Origin: Hwangdonia seohaensis
GTDB lineage: Bacteria; Bacteroidota; Bacteroidia; Flavobacteriales; Flavobacteriaceae
Reading direction: 5' to 3'
Length of the DNA: 64,000 nucleotides
Assembly (NCBI RefSeq): GCF_031932625.1
Contig: NZ_JAVSCK010000001.1
Location: 620,001-684,000 of the forward strand
Shown here one piece after another: positions 49,600-58,570 of the stretch. A program made the translations under genes and the position numbers. Each line of letters starts with the position of its first letter. Positions within the stretch are counted from its first letter, which is position 1. The notes below the pieces were generated by a model. The model had not been told where the DNA came from, did not search any database, and saw nothing but the letters and a program-made list of their open reading frames with translations.

Positions 49600-50517
49600 A
49601 TGGGTCATCACCATTCTCATAATCACACACATGCACATCCCGACTTAAAAGGACGCAATCTTTTTATATCCATTTTATTAAATATAGCTATAACAATAGC
49701 TCAGGTTGTTGGCGGTTTAATGTCTGGCAGTTTGGCACTTTTAAGCGATGCGCTGCATAATTTTAGCGATGTTATTTCGCTTATTATTAGTTATGTAGCC
49801 GATAAACTATCAAAACGAAAAGCTTCATTTAAAAAAACATTTGGGTATAAAAGGGCCGAAATATTAGCGGCTTTTATAAATGCAGCCACCTTAATTATTG
49901 TTGCTGTTTTGTTGATTATTGAAGCGGTTGAACGTTTTCAAAACCCACAGGAAATCGAATCTAATTTAGTGATTTGGTTGTCTTTAATCGCTATTTTAGG
50001 AAACGGTTTTAGTGTTCTTTTATTGAAAAAAGATGCTGAATCCAATATGAACATGAAAAGCGCCTACCTCCATTTATTAACCGATATGATGGCGAGTGTT
50101 GCGGTTTTTATCGGTGGGTTGCTTATGAAATACTACCAATTATTTTGGGTAGATAGTGTGCTTACTTTTGCTATTGCGGTTTATTTAATTTGGATGGGTT
50201 TTGATTTGCTAAAGGATTCCACTAAAGTACTCATGTTATTTACACCAGATTCAACGCCTATCCATAAAATAGTAGATGAAATCAATACCTTTGAGAACAT
50301 TAAAAATGTACATCATGTACACATTTGGCAACTGAACGAAGATGAAATTCATTTGGAAGCACACATCGATTTTAAAGAAGATATAACCCTATCTCAATTT
50401 GATATTATTTTACATAAAATTGAAGATTTTTTGTTGGATAAATACGGTATCAACCACGTAAATATCCAACCGGAATTTGGAAAAGATGATGCGAAAGATG
50501 TTATCGTTCAAGATTAA
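49600..50517 (+). CDS. cation diffusion facilitator (CDF) zinc/divalent metal transporter
   Basis: Membrane transporter of 305 residues with six predicted helices and a C-terminal cytoplasmic domain. The N-terminus is histidine-rich (GHHHSHNHTHAHPD). The metal site pairs SDALHNFSD in helix 2 and HLLTDMMAS in helix 5 give the HxxxD motifs of zinc-specific CDF proteins (CzcD/ZitB-like). The cytoplasmic domain contains HHVHIWQLNEDEIHLEAHI. It exports Zn or similar ions by proton antiport. Expression with rpiB appears to be a chance operon arrangement. Confidence 0.95.
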   Translation: MGHHHSHNHTHAHPDLKGRNLFISILLNIAITIAQVVGGLMSGSLALLSDALHNFSDVISLIISYVADKLSKRKASFKKTFGYKRAEILAAFINAATLIIVAVLLIIEAVERFQNPQEIESNLVIWLSLIAILGNGFSVLLLKKDAESNMNMKSAYLHLLTDMMASVAVFIGGLLMKYYQLFWVDSVLTFAIAVYLIWMGFDLLKDSTKVLMLFTPDSTPIHKIVDEINTFENIKNVHHVHIWQLNEDEIHLEAHIDFKEDITLSQFDIILHKIEDFLLDKYGINHVNIQPEFGKDDAKDVIVQD

Positions 50518-50524
50518 ATTAAAA

Positions 50525-50558
50525 CGTCATTCCAAGAAGTTTACGACGTGGTAATCTG
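50525..50558. repeat. degenerate intergenic repeat (CGTCATT...GACGTGG.AATCT type)
   Basis: The sequence resembles, with several changes, the widely dispersed bacterial repeat of form CGTCATTGCGAGG...GCAATCT as I remember it. It lies after the CDF gene. No gene is seen between 50518 and 50630. Confidence 0.35.
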
Positions 50559-50630
50559 TTTAAAATAGTTTAAAATAAGATGAGTTAAAAATATTTTTAC
50601 GCCTTAAAAAAACTCACAATAACGAATTTC

Positions 50631-51074
50631 ATGTTAGAAATAAAAGTTAAAAAATTCCAAGAATTATCAATCGACGAGTTGTACTATTTATTACAATTAC
50701 GTAGCGAAGTTTTTGTAGTGGAGCAAGATTGTGTGTATCAAGATTTAGATGGAAAAGACGAAAAAGCACTGCATGTTTTAGGTATTAAAAATGATAAAAT
50801 AATAGCTTACACGCGTATTTTTAAACCAGGTTATTATTTTGATGAAGCCAGTATTGGTCGTGTAGTGGTTGCAAAAAACGAACGCCAATATAAATATGGA
50901 TATGCTATAATGAAAGCTTCAATTGAGGCCGTGAAAAATCATTTTAATGAAACAAAAATTAAAATTTCGGCTCAAACATATTTGAATAAATTTTATAATA
51001 ATTTAGGTTTTAAGGCTATTGGTGATGAATATCTTGAAGATAATATACCTCATATTGTTATGGTGTTCCAATAA
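50631..51074 (+). CDS. ElaA-like GNAT N-acetyltransferase
   Basis: Acetyltransferase of 147 residues with the ElaA pattern: LYYLLQLRSEVFVVEQDCVYQDLDGKD at the start and ARI-like YTRIFKPG. SIGRVVVAKNERQYKYGYAIM is the acetyl-CoA-binding region, and QTYLNKFYNNLGFKAIGDEYLEDNIPHIVM comes at the end. Substrate unknown. It stands about 110 bases after the CDF gene and converges on the OmpA gene with no clear terminator between. Confidence 0.9.
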   Translation: MLEIKVKKFQELSIDELYYLLQLRSEVFVVEQDCVYQDLDGKDEKALHVLGIKNDKIIAYTRIFKPGYYFDEASIGRVVVAKNERQYKYGYAIMKASIEAVKNHFNETKIKISAQTYLNKFYNNLGFKAIGDEYLEDNIPHIVMVFQ

Positions 51075-51187
51075 ATAAACCTTTTTTACAATTGTGTTTT
51101 AAAAATAAAGCGAAGATTTTTTTAAATGTATTCAGATTTTTAAAATGTACATTACTAGCAATTTTATACGGTCGGTTTTTCAATTAG

Positions 51188-51721
51188 TTAGTAGTATAAA
51201 ACATCAGCAACACGTCTAATATATAAGTCTACTCTTCCTTCTTCTTCTAAGTTATATTTTCCAGCTAAACCTCTATATCTAACTCTTTTAGCATCTACAC
51301 CATACTTTACTAAATAATCACGAATGTATTTTGCTCTTACAATACTTAAGTTTGCAATTCCTGTTTCTTTATTTTTAGCATCAATTCCTCCACTGGTACA
51401 ACAAACATGACCATTTATTGTAAAGTAAATATCTGTACGTTGAACTAAAAATTCAGCTAATTCTTTTAAAACGTCTTTAGATTCTGGCGTTAAATAACGA
51501 TATCCTGTTTTAAACTTTAGGTTTTTTAAGCTAACTAAATCTCCTTCTGATAAGTCTTCACCGTAAAAAGAACCAGCTATTAATTTGGAGTTATTTGTTG
51601 TAGCTGCTTCTTTTTTATTATCAGTATTTGTCTTTTGTAGATTGTCTTCTTTTACATGATCTGATGCAAAAACATTATTTAATGTAAAAATTAAAACGAA
51701 TAATAAAGTAATTTTTTTCAT
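51188..51721 (-). CDS. OmpA family protein, single domain
   Basis: Protein of 177 residues from the ATG at 51719-51721: signal peptide ending at about NNVFAS, a short linker, and one OmpA-like domain (about 65-170) that binds peptidoglycan. The segment FKTGYRYLTPESKDVLKELAEFL and then FTINGHVCCTSGGIDAKNK, NLSIVRAKYIRDYL and RVRYRGLAGKYN place it in the OmpA_C fold. The Cys-Cys in GHVCCT is shared with the OmpA protein at 53412-54266, so the two are paralogues. It lies downstream of the leucine-rich gene, about 210 bases away, with its own promoter-like box. Confidence 0.88.
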   Translation of the reverse strand: MKKITLLFVLIFTLNNVFASDHVKEDNLQKTNTDNKKEAATTNNSKLIAGSFYGEDLSEGDLVSLKNLKFKTGYRYLTPESKDVLKELAEFLVQRTDIYFTINGHVCCTSGGIDAKNKETGIANLSIVRAKYIRDYLVKYGVDAKRVRYRGLAGKYNLEEEGRVDLYIRRVADVLYY

Positions 51722-51752
51722 GTTCAATAGATTTGTTATTTATTGGGTACCC

Positions 51753-51760
51753 CAAACCTA
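51753..51760 (-). promoter_or_regulatory. -7 box (TAGGTTTG) for the OmpA gene
   Basis: TAGGTTTG on the minus strand, 31 bases before the ATG; no TTG at normal spacing. The remaining bases up to 51935 hold nothing recognisable. Confidence 0.45.
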
Positions 51761-51935
51761 TAGCAACAAAGATTTTAGCACGAAATTTTTAGACTATTCT
51801 CAAATTTATTTGGTTAAAATACACGAACTTAGATGAAGCACACGCTAATACCGACAAAACAGAGTGTTAATCGGCTGTTTTTAAATACACTTCATAGATG
51901 ACTATTAAAAGTAGAGAAACAAAAAGATAAAAAAA

Positions 51936-53405
51936 TCATCTTTTTAAAGCAAAATAACCTCGTAAAACTTCTCTGTTGTTTAAGGTAATTTTGTACCAAT
52001 AACTATCTGTTGGTAATAATTCACCATTATAAATCCCATCCCAACCTTGGGAATTAGGAAGCAAAAACTTTAGTAATTGCCCATACCTGTTATAAATTGA
52101 AATGTTATTTATACTGTTATTTATGTCTGTAACGACCCAATAATCGTGTTTACCATCGTTGTTTGGTGTAAAATATTTAGGAATAAAATAATCTTCGGTT
52201 GTAATGGTAACCGTAAAATTGGATTCGTTGCTATCGCAACTTGTTTCGTTGTAAATATAAATTGTTTGAGAACTGTTTAGAACATCTCCAGCCTGTAATA
52301 ACGTACCGTTTCCGCCTGATTGGGTATAATAATTTCCGTCGTTAAGTACAGGTAAAGTATAGTTTGTACCAATAAAATTCTGTAACGTGTCAACCGGAAC
52401 AAAATTTGAGCACTCGGATAATTCGTTAACAAAGTTTGAATACGGATAAGGTTTCCAATTTGGGTAACTTAGTGAGGCATCGTCCACTACCACACAGGTT
52501 AAATTAGGATTAAAATCAAAATGCATAATGGTTGCATTTTCGTTGGTGCCATTTTTAATGTTTAGCCAGCACAAATCATTATGACTGCAATCTAAATTTA
52601 CCAATGAAGTGTTTTTAGACATATCTAATTGTGTAATTTGATTATGCACACAACTTAAATCGCTAAGCAGTGTATTTTGGGTAACATCCAAACTTGTTAA
52701 TAGGTTATTAAAGCAGAGTAAAACACGCAAATTGGAATTTTGGGTGACGTCTAAATTAGTGAGCTGATTGATGCCACAATCTAAAAAAGCCAAATTGGTG
52801 TTTTTGGTAACATCTAAAGTGGTGAGCAGATTACCTCTTACAAGTAAAGAGTTTAGGGTTAAATTCTGGGTCACATCTATATTTAGTATTTGATTGTTTT
52901 CGCACACCAAAACATTTAGATTTAAGTTTTGTGTTACGTCTAAACTGGTTATCAAATTATCACCACAGGTTAATGAAATTAAATCTGAATTATTACTAAC
53001 ATCAATGGCTGTAAGCTGATTAAAATCGCACCACAGTATTTTTAAAAGCGAAAGTGCCGAAACATTTAAACTGGTTAAGGCGTTGTTGTTACAAAATAAT
53101 TCGGTAAGGTTTAAATTGGAGCTAATTGATAAGCTGGAAAGATTATTATCCGAGCAATCAAGAATAGATAAGGCTGCAAAATCTTGAATCCCGGTTAGAT
53201 CGGAAATGTTTAATGAGGCGACATCTAAATTGGTTACGGTATTAATGTTTGCAGTAGGTACAAAATTATCTAAAGGACCTATATCGTAGCCCAAATCGAT
53301 TAAAGCTTGTTCAAAATTATCATCAGGCACAAAGGTGTTTTGAGAAATACAATAGGTACTTATTAAAAATAAGTATAAGGTAAAAAAGTTAATTTTATTA
53401 ACCAT
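51936..53405 (-). CDS. leucine-rich repeat protein with type IX secretion (type B) C-terminal domain
   Basis: Secreted protein of 489 residues. It has a signal peptide (1-21, ending YCISQ) and FVPDDNFEQALIDLGYD, the usual cap of these proteins. About ten leucine-rich repeats of 21 residues follow, of the form LDVTQNxxLxxLxCxxNxLTS (about 70-300). A linker with TIYIYNETSCDSNESNFTVTI leads to a C-terminal domain with FTPNNDGKHDYWVV, SIYNRYGQLL and GWDGIYNGELLPTDSYWYKI. This last part is the gliding-type (type B) sorting signal of the type IX system. It is probably displayed on the cell surface or released. Six bases separate it from the upstream two-domain OmpA gene. Confidence 0.92.
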   Translation of the reverse strand: MVNKINFFTLYLFLISTYCISQNTFVPDDNFEQALIDLGYDIGPLDNFVPTANINTVTNLDVASLNISDLTGIQDFAALSILDCSDNNLSSLSISSNLNLTELFCNNNALTSLNVSALSLLKILWCDFNQLTAIDVSNNSDLISLTCGDNLITSLDVTQNLNLNVLVCENNQILNIDVTQNLTLNSLLVRGNLLTTLDVTKNTNLAFLDCGINQLTNLDVTQNSNLRVLLCFNNLLTSLDVTQNTLLSDLSCVHNQITQLDMSKNTSLVNLDCSHNDLCWLNIKNGTNENATIMHFDFNPNLTCVVVDDASLSYPNWKPYPYSNFVNELSECSNFVPVDTLQNFIGTNYTLPVLNDGNYYTQSGGNGTLLQAGDVLNSSQTIYIYNETSCDSNESNFTVTITTEDYFIPKYFTPNNDGKHDYWVVTDINNSINNISIYNRYGQLLKFLLPNSQGWDGIYNGELLPTDSYWYKITLNNREVLRGYFALKR

Positions 53406-53411
53406 ACATTT

Positions 53412-54266
53412 TTAATTCTCATTACCCACATACGTAATTAAAATTTCAACACGTCTATCAAATTTTGGGTCGCCACCAAGTGGAAATTTTCGGCGCATAC
53501 CCATATAGCGCATCCTTTTTTTACTAACGCCTTTTTTGGCAAAATAATTATATACATATTTCGCCCTAGCTTCAGATAAATTACGTTTTTTGGTTTTTCT
53601 GTTTACGGCATCTCGCGAAAATTGCGTACAGCAAACATGCCCTTGAATGGTAAAATAAATATCGTCGCGTTCAACCAAAGCATTGGCAATAGCGTTTAGT
53701 ATTTTTTTAGAACCGGGGGTAACCGTAGCATACCCCGTTTTAAATAAAATATTTTCAAAAGTTATTTTATCGCCAACTTTAAGTTTGCTTTTTATTTGTT
53801 CCGGGACATCTTTCTTTTTGTCAGTTTCCGCAATGGGCTTTACTTCTTCAACAATTTTCGGCTTTGGCTTTACAATAATTTCTACTTTTCGGTTTAAACC
53901 CCTAATTTTCAAAAGGTTCTTTTCATTAACTATTTTGAGTAAAATTTTACCTTTTCCATCAACATTGGAAATTAATGATTCGCTTATTTCGTTATTGGAA
54001 AAAATAGATTTTATAGCATCGGCGCGTTGTTGCGATAGTATTAAGTTATAATCATCGGCCCCAACATCATCACAAAAACCATAAATGGAAATAGATTCAA
54101 TATCGATATCGGTTAAATTAGAGATAAAGAGCAGCAATCTGTTTTCTTCGGTAGATGGTACAACGTGTTTATCGGTATCAAAATACACATCGTGCGTAAG
54201 TTTGCTTTGAGAAGAAGCGATATTACAGCAAAGTACAATTAGTATAAGTCTAATTAATTTATTCAT
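53412..54266 (-). CDS. OmpA family protein with two OmpA-like domains
   Basis: Protein of 284 residues: signal peptide (1-19), a first OmpA-like domain (about 25-140) with DVYFDTDKHVVPSTEE and SQQRADAIKSIF, and a linker rich in Lys/Pro/Val. A second OmpA-like domain (about 165-280) has NILFKTGYATVTPGSKKILNAIANAL, FTIQGHVCCTQF, NLSEARAKYVYNYF and RRVEILITY. Two peptidoglycan-binding domains in one chain are unusual. The GHVCCT motif is shared with the single-domain paralogue at 51188. It lies just after the S41 protease gene and before the leucine-rich secreted protein, and may anchor it or its exporter to the wall. Confidence 0.88.
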   Translation of the reverse strand: MNKLIRLILIVLCCNIASSQSKLTHDVYFDTDKHVVPSTEENRLLLFISNLTDIDIESISIYGFCDDVGADDYNLILSQQRADAIKSIFSNNEISESLISNVDGKGKILLKIVNEKNLLKIRGLNRKVEIIVKPKPKIVEEVKPIAETDKKKDVPEQIKSKLKVGDKITFENILFKTGYATVTPGSKKILNAIANALVERDDIYFTIQGHVCCTQFSRDAVNRKTKKRNLSEARAKYVYNYFAKKGVSKKRMRYMGMRRKFPLGGDPKFDRRVEILITYVGNEN

Positions 54267-54304
54267 TACTTGGGGGAATAGAATATAAGTATAAAGATAC
54301 TGTT

Positions 54305-55939
54305 TTATCTTAAATAATTGGAATAGGCTAAAGGGCTATTAAGAATTTCGGTAGCTTTCTTTATTTTTGGGTCGTTAATTTTGTAATAGTCGTATAAACC
54401 CTCTCTGTAAACATAGCGTTTTACAATCTCCTTGGTTAAAAGCGTTAACAAATAGTCTTTATTCTCGTCAATAGCTTTGGTTTTTGAAGTGCTTAAATTT
54501 GAAATTAAGGTGTTGTAATCCGCTTTAATGGCATCACCTAAATCTTCTTTTTCAGCCGTTTCAAAGGCTTTTAAAAGGACTTTTTCGGTTTGGGTTTCAA
54601 AGGAAAAATTATTGGCCTTTAAATAGTTTTTAAAATCTGAAAAATCTGAAGCCGATAGTTTAAAATCATCAATATCGGTGATTTGATTGTTGTAATAATA
54701 TTGTGTGGCAAAATCAAAGATCAGGTTTTCGTTTGCTATGGCATTAATAACCGCAGAGTTTTTTAAGGTGCCTAAGTTTTCATCAGGGAACACGCCGCCG
54801 CCATCAAAAACCTGTCGACCGTTTTTGGTTTTATAAGCATTGTAATTTTCTTGTTTTACCCTAACGGCCTCGCCTTTATCGTTTCTATTCCAATAATCCA
54901 AAGACTGGATACATCGGCCCGAAGGCGTATAATACCTGGAAATGGTTATTTTAACCTGCGTACCATAGGTTAGAATTTTTGGGCGCTGCACCAAACCTTT
55001 ACCAAAACTTCTGGAGCCCACAATTACGGCGCGATCTAAATCTTGTAATGCGCCGGAAACAATTTCGCTTGCCGATGCACTACCGCCATCGATTACGACC
55101 ACTAAAGGAATTTCGGTATCAATCGGATCTTTTTGTGTATAATAGGTTCGGTTATATTTTTTTACTTTAGATTTTGTGGTTACCACCAATTGCCCTTTTG
55201 GCACAAATAAATTAACAATTTTTATGGCCTCGTTTAGCAATCCACCCGGGTTGCCGCGTAAATCCAGAATTATGCGTTCGGCACCTTGAGCCTTTAAATC
55301 CCGAAGTGCGTAATTGGTTTGTGAGGCTGCCTTGTTATTAAATTGCGACAGCACTATATACCCGGTTTTTTCATTAATCATTGAAAAATGAGGTACCGCA
55401 TTAATCTCTACTTCCGCTCTGTTTATGGTGGCTGTTTTGGTTTGGTTTTGTCGTTTATAAGTCACTTCAACCGAAGTTCCCGGGGCACCTTTTAGTAAAT
55501 TGCCCGCATCATCTTTATAGCTTTCAACAGAGGTATTGCCCACTTTAATAATTTCGTCTCCGGCTTTTAAACCCGCTTTATCGGCTGGATAATCTTTATA
55601 AGGCTCAACAATAACGAGTTTGTCTTTAAGGGTTCGCACTTTGGCTCCAATTCCAATATAATCGCCGGTATTATTGATTCTGGCGGCTTCAACATCTTGT
55701 TCGTTTAAAAAGTTGGTATAGGGGTCTAAATCGGCCAACATGCTTTTTATGGCGGTATCCATTAAATCACCCGGATTGGTCTCGTCAACATAATTCATGT
55801 TGAGTTCTTTAAACAAAGTGGTGAATATTTCAATTTGTTTGGCGATTTCAAAAAAATCGTTTTTAAAAGCCGATCCCGTAAAAAGGATAGTTAATGCTAG
55901 AACTGGAATAATTACGTTCTTTTTTAGGAGATTTTTCAT
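54305..55939 (-). CDS. S41 family C-terminal processing peptidase
   Basis: Periplasmic serine protease of 544 residues: signal or anchor (about 10-28), N-terminal helical part, PDZ domain (about 85-165, with GIGAKVRTLKDKLVIVEP), and S41 core. The catalytic serine is in DGGSASASEIVSGAL and the lysine in GSRSFGKGLVQ; substrate pocket LDLRGNPGGLLNEA is intact. It resembles CtpA/Prc proteins that trim envelope proteins. The C-terminal part after GRCIQSLDYW has an insertion-rich helical tail. Seventeen bases separate it from rnpA, so the two are probably transcribed together. Confidence 0.95.
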   Translation of the reverse strand: MKNLLKKNVIIPVLALTILFTGSAFKNDFFEIAKQIEIFTTLFKELNMNYVDETNPGDLMDTAIKSMLADLDPYTNFLNEQDVEAARINNTGDYIGIGAKVRTLKDKLVIVEPYKDYPADKAGLKAGDEIIKVGNTSVESYKDDAGNLLKGAPGTSVEVTYKRQNQTKTATINRAEVEINAVPHFSMINEKTGYIVLSQFNNKAASQTNYALRDLKAQGAERIILDLRGNPGGLLNEAIKIVNLFVPKGQLVVTTKSKVKKYNRTYYTQKDPIDTEIPLVVVIDGGSASASEIVSGALQDLDRAVIVGSRSFGKGLVQRPKILTYGTQVKITISRYYTPSGRCIQSLDYWNRNDKGEAVRVKQENYNAYKTKNGRQVFDGGGVFPDENLGTLKNSAVINAIANENLIFDFATQYYYNNQITDIDDFKLSASDFSDFKNYLKANNFSFETQTEKVLLKAFETAEKEDLGDAIKADYNTLISNLSTSKTKAIDENKDYLLTLLTKEIVKRYVYREGLYDYYKINDPKIKKATEILNSPLAYSNYLR

Positions 55940-55956
55940 GTTGTGGGTCTTTTATA

Positions 55957-56331
55957 TTATTCTGAAACCTTGTCCAAAAACTTTTTAAATACGTGTTTCA
56001 TTTTGGTTTCAACTTGGGTAAATGTGGGTTTATCTTTGCCAATGTACAAAATCATAAACGCATGTTGTGTTGTTAAATTGTTAAAAAAATCGGCTTTATT
56101 TAGTCTATAAGCTTCTCTTAATAAACGTTTTATACGGTTTCTATCAACGGCGGTTTTAAAGTTGCGTTTACTTACCGAAACCCCGGTTTTTGCAACAATC
56201 CCATCATCAAAATTGGTTTGCAAATACACCAAACGCAGTGGATACGCAGAAACCGATTGCCCCTCTACAAACAGCTGGTCTATGAGTTTTTTGCTTTTAA
56301 GTTTTTCTTTTTTTGAGTAGGTAAGTTTCAA
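55957..56331 (-). CDS. rnpA: ribonuclease P protein component
   Basis: Protein subunit of RNase P that supports tRNA 5' processing; about 124 residues. The RNR motif is present as AVDRNRIKRLLREAYR, with SKRNFKTAVD before it and GVSVSKRN. No ATG is available: the frame starts with three TTG codons in a row (56335-56337, 56332-56334, 56329-56331). The last of them gives MKLTYSKKEKLKSKKL, the usual flavobacterial form, and is my choice. rpmH is not adjacent; the neighbour is the S41 protease. Confidence 0.93.
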   Translation of the reverse strand: MKLTYSKKEKLKSKKLIDQLFVEGQSVSAYPLRLVYLQTNFDDGIVAKTGVSVSKRNFKTAVDRNRIKRLLREAYRLNKADFFNNLTTQHAFMILYIGKDKPTFTQVETKMKHVFKKFLDKVSE

Positions 56332-56350
56332 CAACAATGGTTTTAAAAGC

Positions 56351-56358
56351 CAAAGGTA
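56351..56358 (-). promoter_or_regulatory. -7 box (TACCTTTG) for rnpA
   Basis: TACCTTTG on the minus strand, 13-19 bases before the TTG starts; a TTG lies 25 bases further up, slightly longer than the normal spacer. Confidence 0.5.
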
Positions 56359-56482
56359 GTAAAATATGTATTTGTTAGTTGGTCAATTGGTGGTTTCCAA
56401 GCTACTTTAAGAACATTAAACGAATAATTATACAAATAACCTTAATGCAGAAATATGTATTGAATTGATAGTAAGTACGGCT

Positions 56483-57529
56483 TTATTCGTTGGTTTTATC
56501 GTAATATTTTTTCCGTAACCAAAAGGAAACCTTAACCAATAAAATCAATGCGGGGACTTCAACCAAAGGCCCAATAACTCCGGCAAATGCTTGGCCAGAA
56601 TTTAGTCCGAAAACCGCAATGGCAACCGCAATTGCCAATTCAAAATTATTGCCTGCCGCTGTAAATGCCACCGAAGCTGTTTTATCGTATTTTGCGCCTG
56701 ATGCCTTGGTAACGAAGAAACCTATAATAAACATTAAAGTAAAATAGATAAGCAACGGCACTGCAATGATGAGGACATCCATCGGGATTTTAACAATTAA
56801 TTCGCCCTTCAGCGAGAACATAATCACAATGGTAAACAAAAGGGCAATTAAGGTAATTGGCGAAATGGTTGGAATAAATGTATTGCTGTACCATGCCTCG
56901 CCTTTTAATTTTACTAAAATGTGTCTGCTCAATATGCCCATTACAAAAGGAATTCCCAAATAAATGGCGACGCTTTCAGCAATCGTTCCTATGGAAATAT
57001 CTACTATAGCGCCTTCAAATCCAAAATAAGGCGGCAGAACCGTGATAAAAACCCAGGCATAAAAACTGTAGGCAAACACTTGAAAAATGCTATTTAACGC
57101 CACTAAACCCGCGCCGTATTCGCTGCTGCCTTCCGCGAGGTCGTTCCACACCAAAACCATAGCGATGCAACGTGCCAAACCAATTAAAATGAGTCCGACC
57201 ATATATTCGGGATAATCACGTAAAAAGGTTATGGCCAAAACAAACATTAAAACAGGACCGATAATCCAATTAAGGATAAGCGAAATGGAAAGTATTTTTG
57301 TGTTTCTAAATACCTTTGGTAACAAAGAATAATTGACCTTTGCCAAAGGTGGATACATCATTAAAATCAACCCGATGGCAATCGGAATATTTGTTGTTCC
57401 GCTATTAAACGAGTTTATAATGTTGGGAAATGAGGGTATAAAATAGCCAAGCGCAACACCAATGGCCATGGCTACAAATATCCATAAGGTTAGATTTCTG
57501 TCGAGAAAGCTTAGTTTTTTTGCTGCCAT
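56483..57529 (-). CDS. acr3: ACR3 family arsenite efflux transporter
   Basis: Arsenite exporter of 348 residues with ten predicted membrane helices. It has the ACR3 signature GLARCIAMVLVWNDLAEGSSEYGAGLVALNSIFQ, containing the conserved cysteine that is needed in ACR3 proteins. FTAAGNNFELAIAVAIAVFG and GPLVEVPALI also match. It removes trivalent arsenic across the inner membrane. It is third in the arsenic operon, three bases after the phosphatase gene. Confidence 0.95.
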   Translation of the reverse strand: MAAKKLSFLDRNLTLWIFVAMAIGVALGYFIPSFPNIINSFNSGTTNIPIAIGLILMMYPPLAKVNYSLLPKVFRNTKILSISLILNWIIGPVLMFVLAITFLRDYPEYMVGLILIGLARCIAMVLVWNDLAEGSSEYGAGLVALNSIFQVFAYSFYAWVFITVLPPYFGFEGAIVDISIGTIAESVAIYLGIPFVMGILSRHILVKLKGEAWYSNTFIPTISPITLIALLFTIVIMFSLKGELIVKIPMDVLIIAVPLLIYFTLMFIIGFFVTKASGAKYDKTASVAFTAAGNNFELAIAVAIAVFGLNSGQAFAGVIGPLVEVPALILLVKVSFWLRKKYYDKTNE

Positions 57530-57532
57530 TTT

Positions 57533-58165
57533 TTAGGGGTTTATTTGCGAGAAAACGTAAAACAATTCGGTGGCGATTTGCAGGCTTCTTTCATGGTATT
57601 TTTCAACCTGTTGTGGGGTGTTGTCAAAAGCTTTTGGGTCTACAAAAGTTATCGGGACGCGTTGTTCTGCGCCTGGAACTAAAGGACAGGCTTCATTTGC
57701 CGAATCGCAAGTCATAACCGCTACAAGTCCGGATTTTGGATTAAAATCATCATCCATTTTTTTTGAAAAACCGATGATTGGATGCGCGTTGTCGGCATAT
57801 TTAATAGCGTAAATGGGATTTTCGCTTTTTGAAATGGTTTTTATTTGAAATCCCGAGTTCCGCAATGTTTTTGCAACCATTGGAAAAAGCGCCGTGGTTT
57901 CTGTGCCACCTGAATAACAAAACACATTTTTAATATTTAAATAATAAGCCAGGGTTTGCGCCCAAACTTGTGATAAATGACTTCTTCGTGAATTGTGCGT
58001 GCAGATAAAGTTGATGCGAATTTCTTGATGATTTGAAACTTTTGCCTGAATAAAATCCGCTAGCGGTTGTAAAATTGCTTTACGTTCATTGGATATACCA
58101 TCAATATTTAAAGCGTTAATTACACGTTTAATTTCGGTGTACAAGGTTGTTTTTTCGGTTATCAT
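57533..58165 (-). CDS. arsenate reductase-type low-molecular-weight phosphatase
   Basis: Protein of 210 residues with the LMW-PTPase P-loop C-x5-R as CTHNSRRS near 52-59. A later cysteine in MTCDSANEACPLVPGAEQR and the catalytic aspartate region ITFVDPKAFD are also present. In Bacteroidota such proteins accompany arsR and acr3 and probably reduce arsenate to arsenite before export. It is longer than B. subtilis ArsC by about 70 residues, mainly at the N-terminus and around the second cysteine. The thiol relay partner (thioredoxin or other) is unknown. Confidence 0.85.
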   Translation of the reverse strand: MITEKTTLYTEIKRVINALNIDGISNERKAILQPLADFIQAKVSNHQEIRINFICTHNSRRSHLSQVWAQTLAYYLNIKNVFCYSGGTETTALFPMVAKTLRNSGFQIKTISKSENPIYAIKYADNAHPIIGFSKKMDDDFNPKSGLVAVMTCDSANEACPLVPGAEQRVPITFVDPKAFDNTPQQVEKYHERSLQIATELFYVFSQINP

Positions 58166-58202
58166 GTTTGTTGCGATTAAACGGTTTATTAGTCAATTTT
58201 TT

Positions 58203-58514
58203 TTAACAACAGTCTTCATTATTGGAGATATCTTGATTTAGAAATTGCAGCATAGTCTCTTTCATTTTTATCCAATTTTCGGCGTTAATGCAATAGCAAA
58301 CGCTTGTTCCTTCAACATTCCCTTTAATTAATCCTAAATGTCTCAATTCTTTTAAATGTTGCGAAATGGTTGGTTGTGCCAATCCAATTTCGTTGACCAA
58401 ATCACCACAATAGCAAGCGTCAATTTTAAAGAGTTGTTGTAAGATTGCTACTCTGGCAGGATGACCAAAAACTTTTGCGAAAAGTGCAATTTCATTTTGT
58501 TGGTCTGTAAACAT
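58203..58514 (-). CDS. arsR: ArsR-family metalloregulator
   Basis: Winged-helix repressor of 103 residues; the ATG at 58512-58514 gives MFTDQQNEIALFAKVFGHPARVAIL, the normal start (a TTG frame further up adds 24 unusual residues). The DNA-recognition helix is LAQPTISQHLKELRHLGLIKG. The cysteines for arsenic(III) are plausibly in DACYCGDL; the CYC and terminal EDCC cysteines may also take part. It controls its own operon: an imperfect palindrome covers the promoter at 58551-58570. Regulation by arsenite is expected from the family. Confidence 0.93.
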   Translation of the reverse strand: MFTDQQNEIALFAKVFGHPARVAILQQLFKIDACYCGDLVNEIGLAQPTISQHLKELRHLGLIKGNVEGTSVCYCINAENWIKMKETMLQFLNQDISNNEDCC

Positions 58515-58550
58515 TTCGGTTTTTGAGAGTCCCACTTTCCTTTTATTAGT

Positions 58551-58570
58551 TAATTGCAATATTACGATTA
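58551..58570 (-). promoter_or_regulatory. ArsR operator overlapping the ars promoter
   Basis: TAATCGTAATATTGCAATTA on the minus strand is palindromic at 16 of 20 positions around AATATT. It covers the -7-like box TAATATTG (58557-58564), and a TTG lies 19 bases upstream (58584-58586). Repressor binding here would block the promoter. Confidence 0.7.

Noticed and set aside
52540..53200. Tandem repeats of about 63 bases, considered as a CRISPR-like array
   Set aside because: The period equals 21 codons and encodes leucine-rich repeats in frame; repeats are degenerate at DNA level and there are no spacers.
53683..54051. 122-codon plus-strand frame
   Set aside because: Antisense to the two-domain OmpA gene; no independent support.
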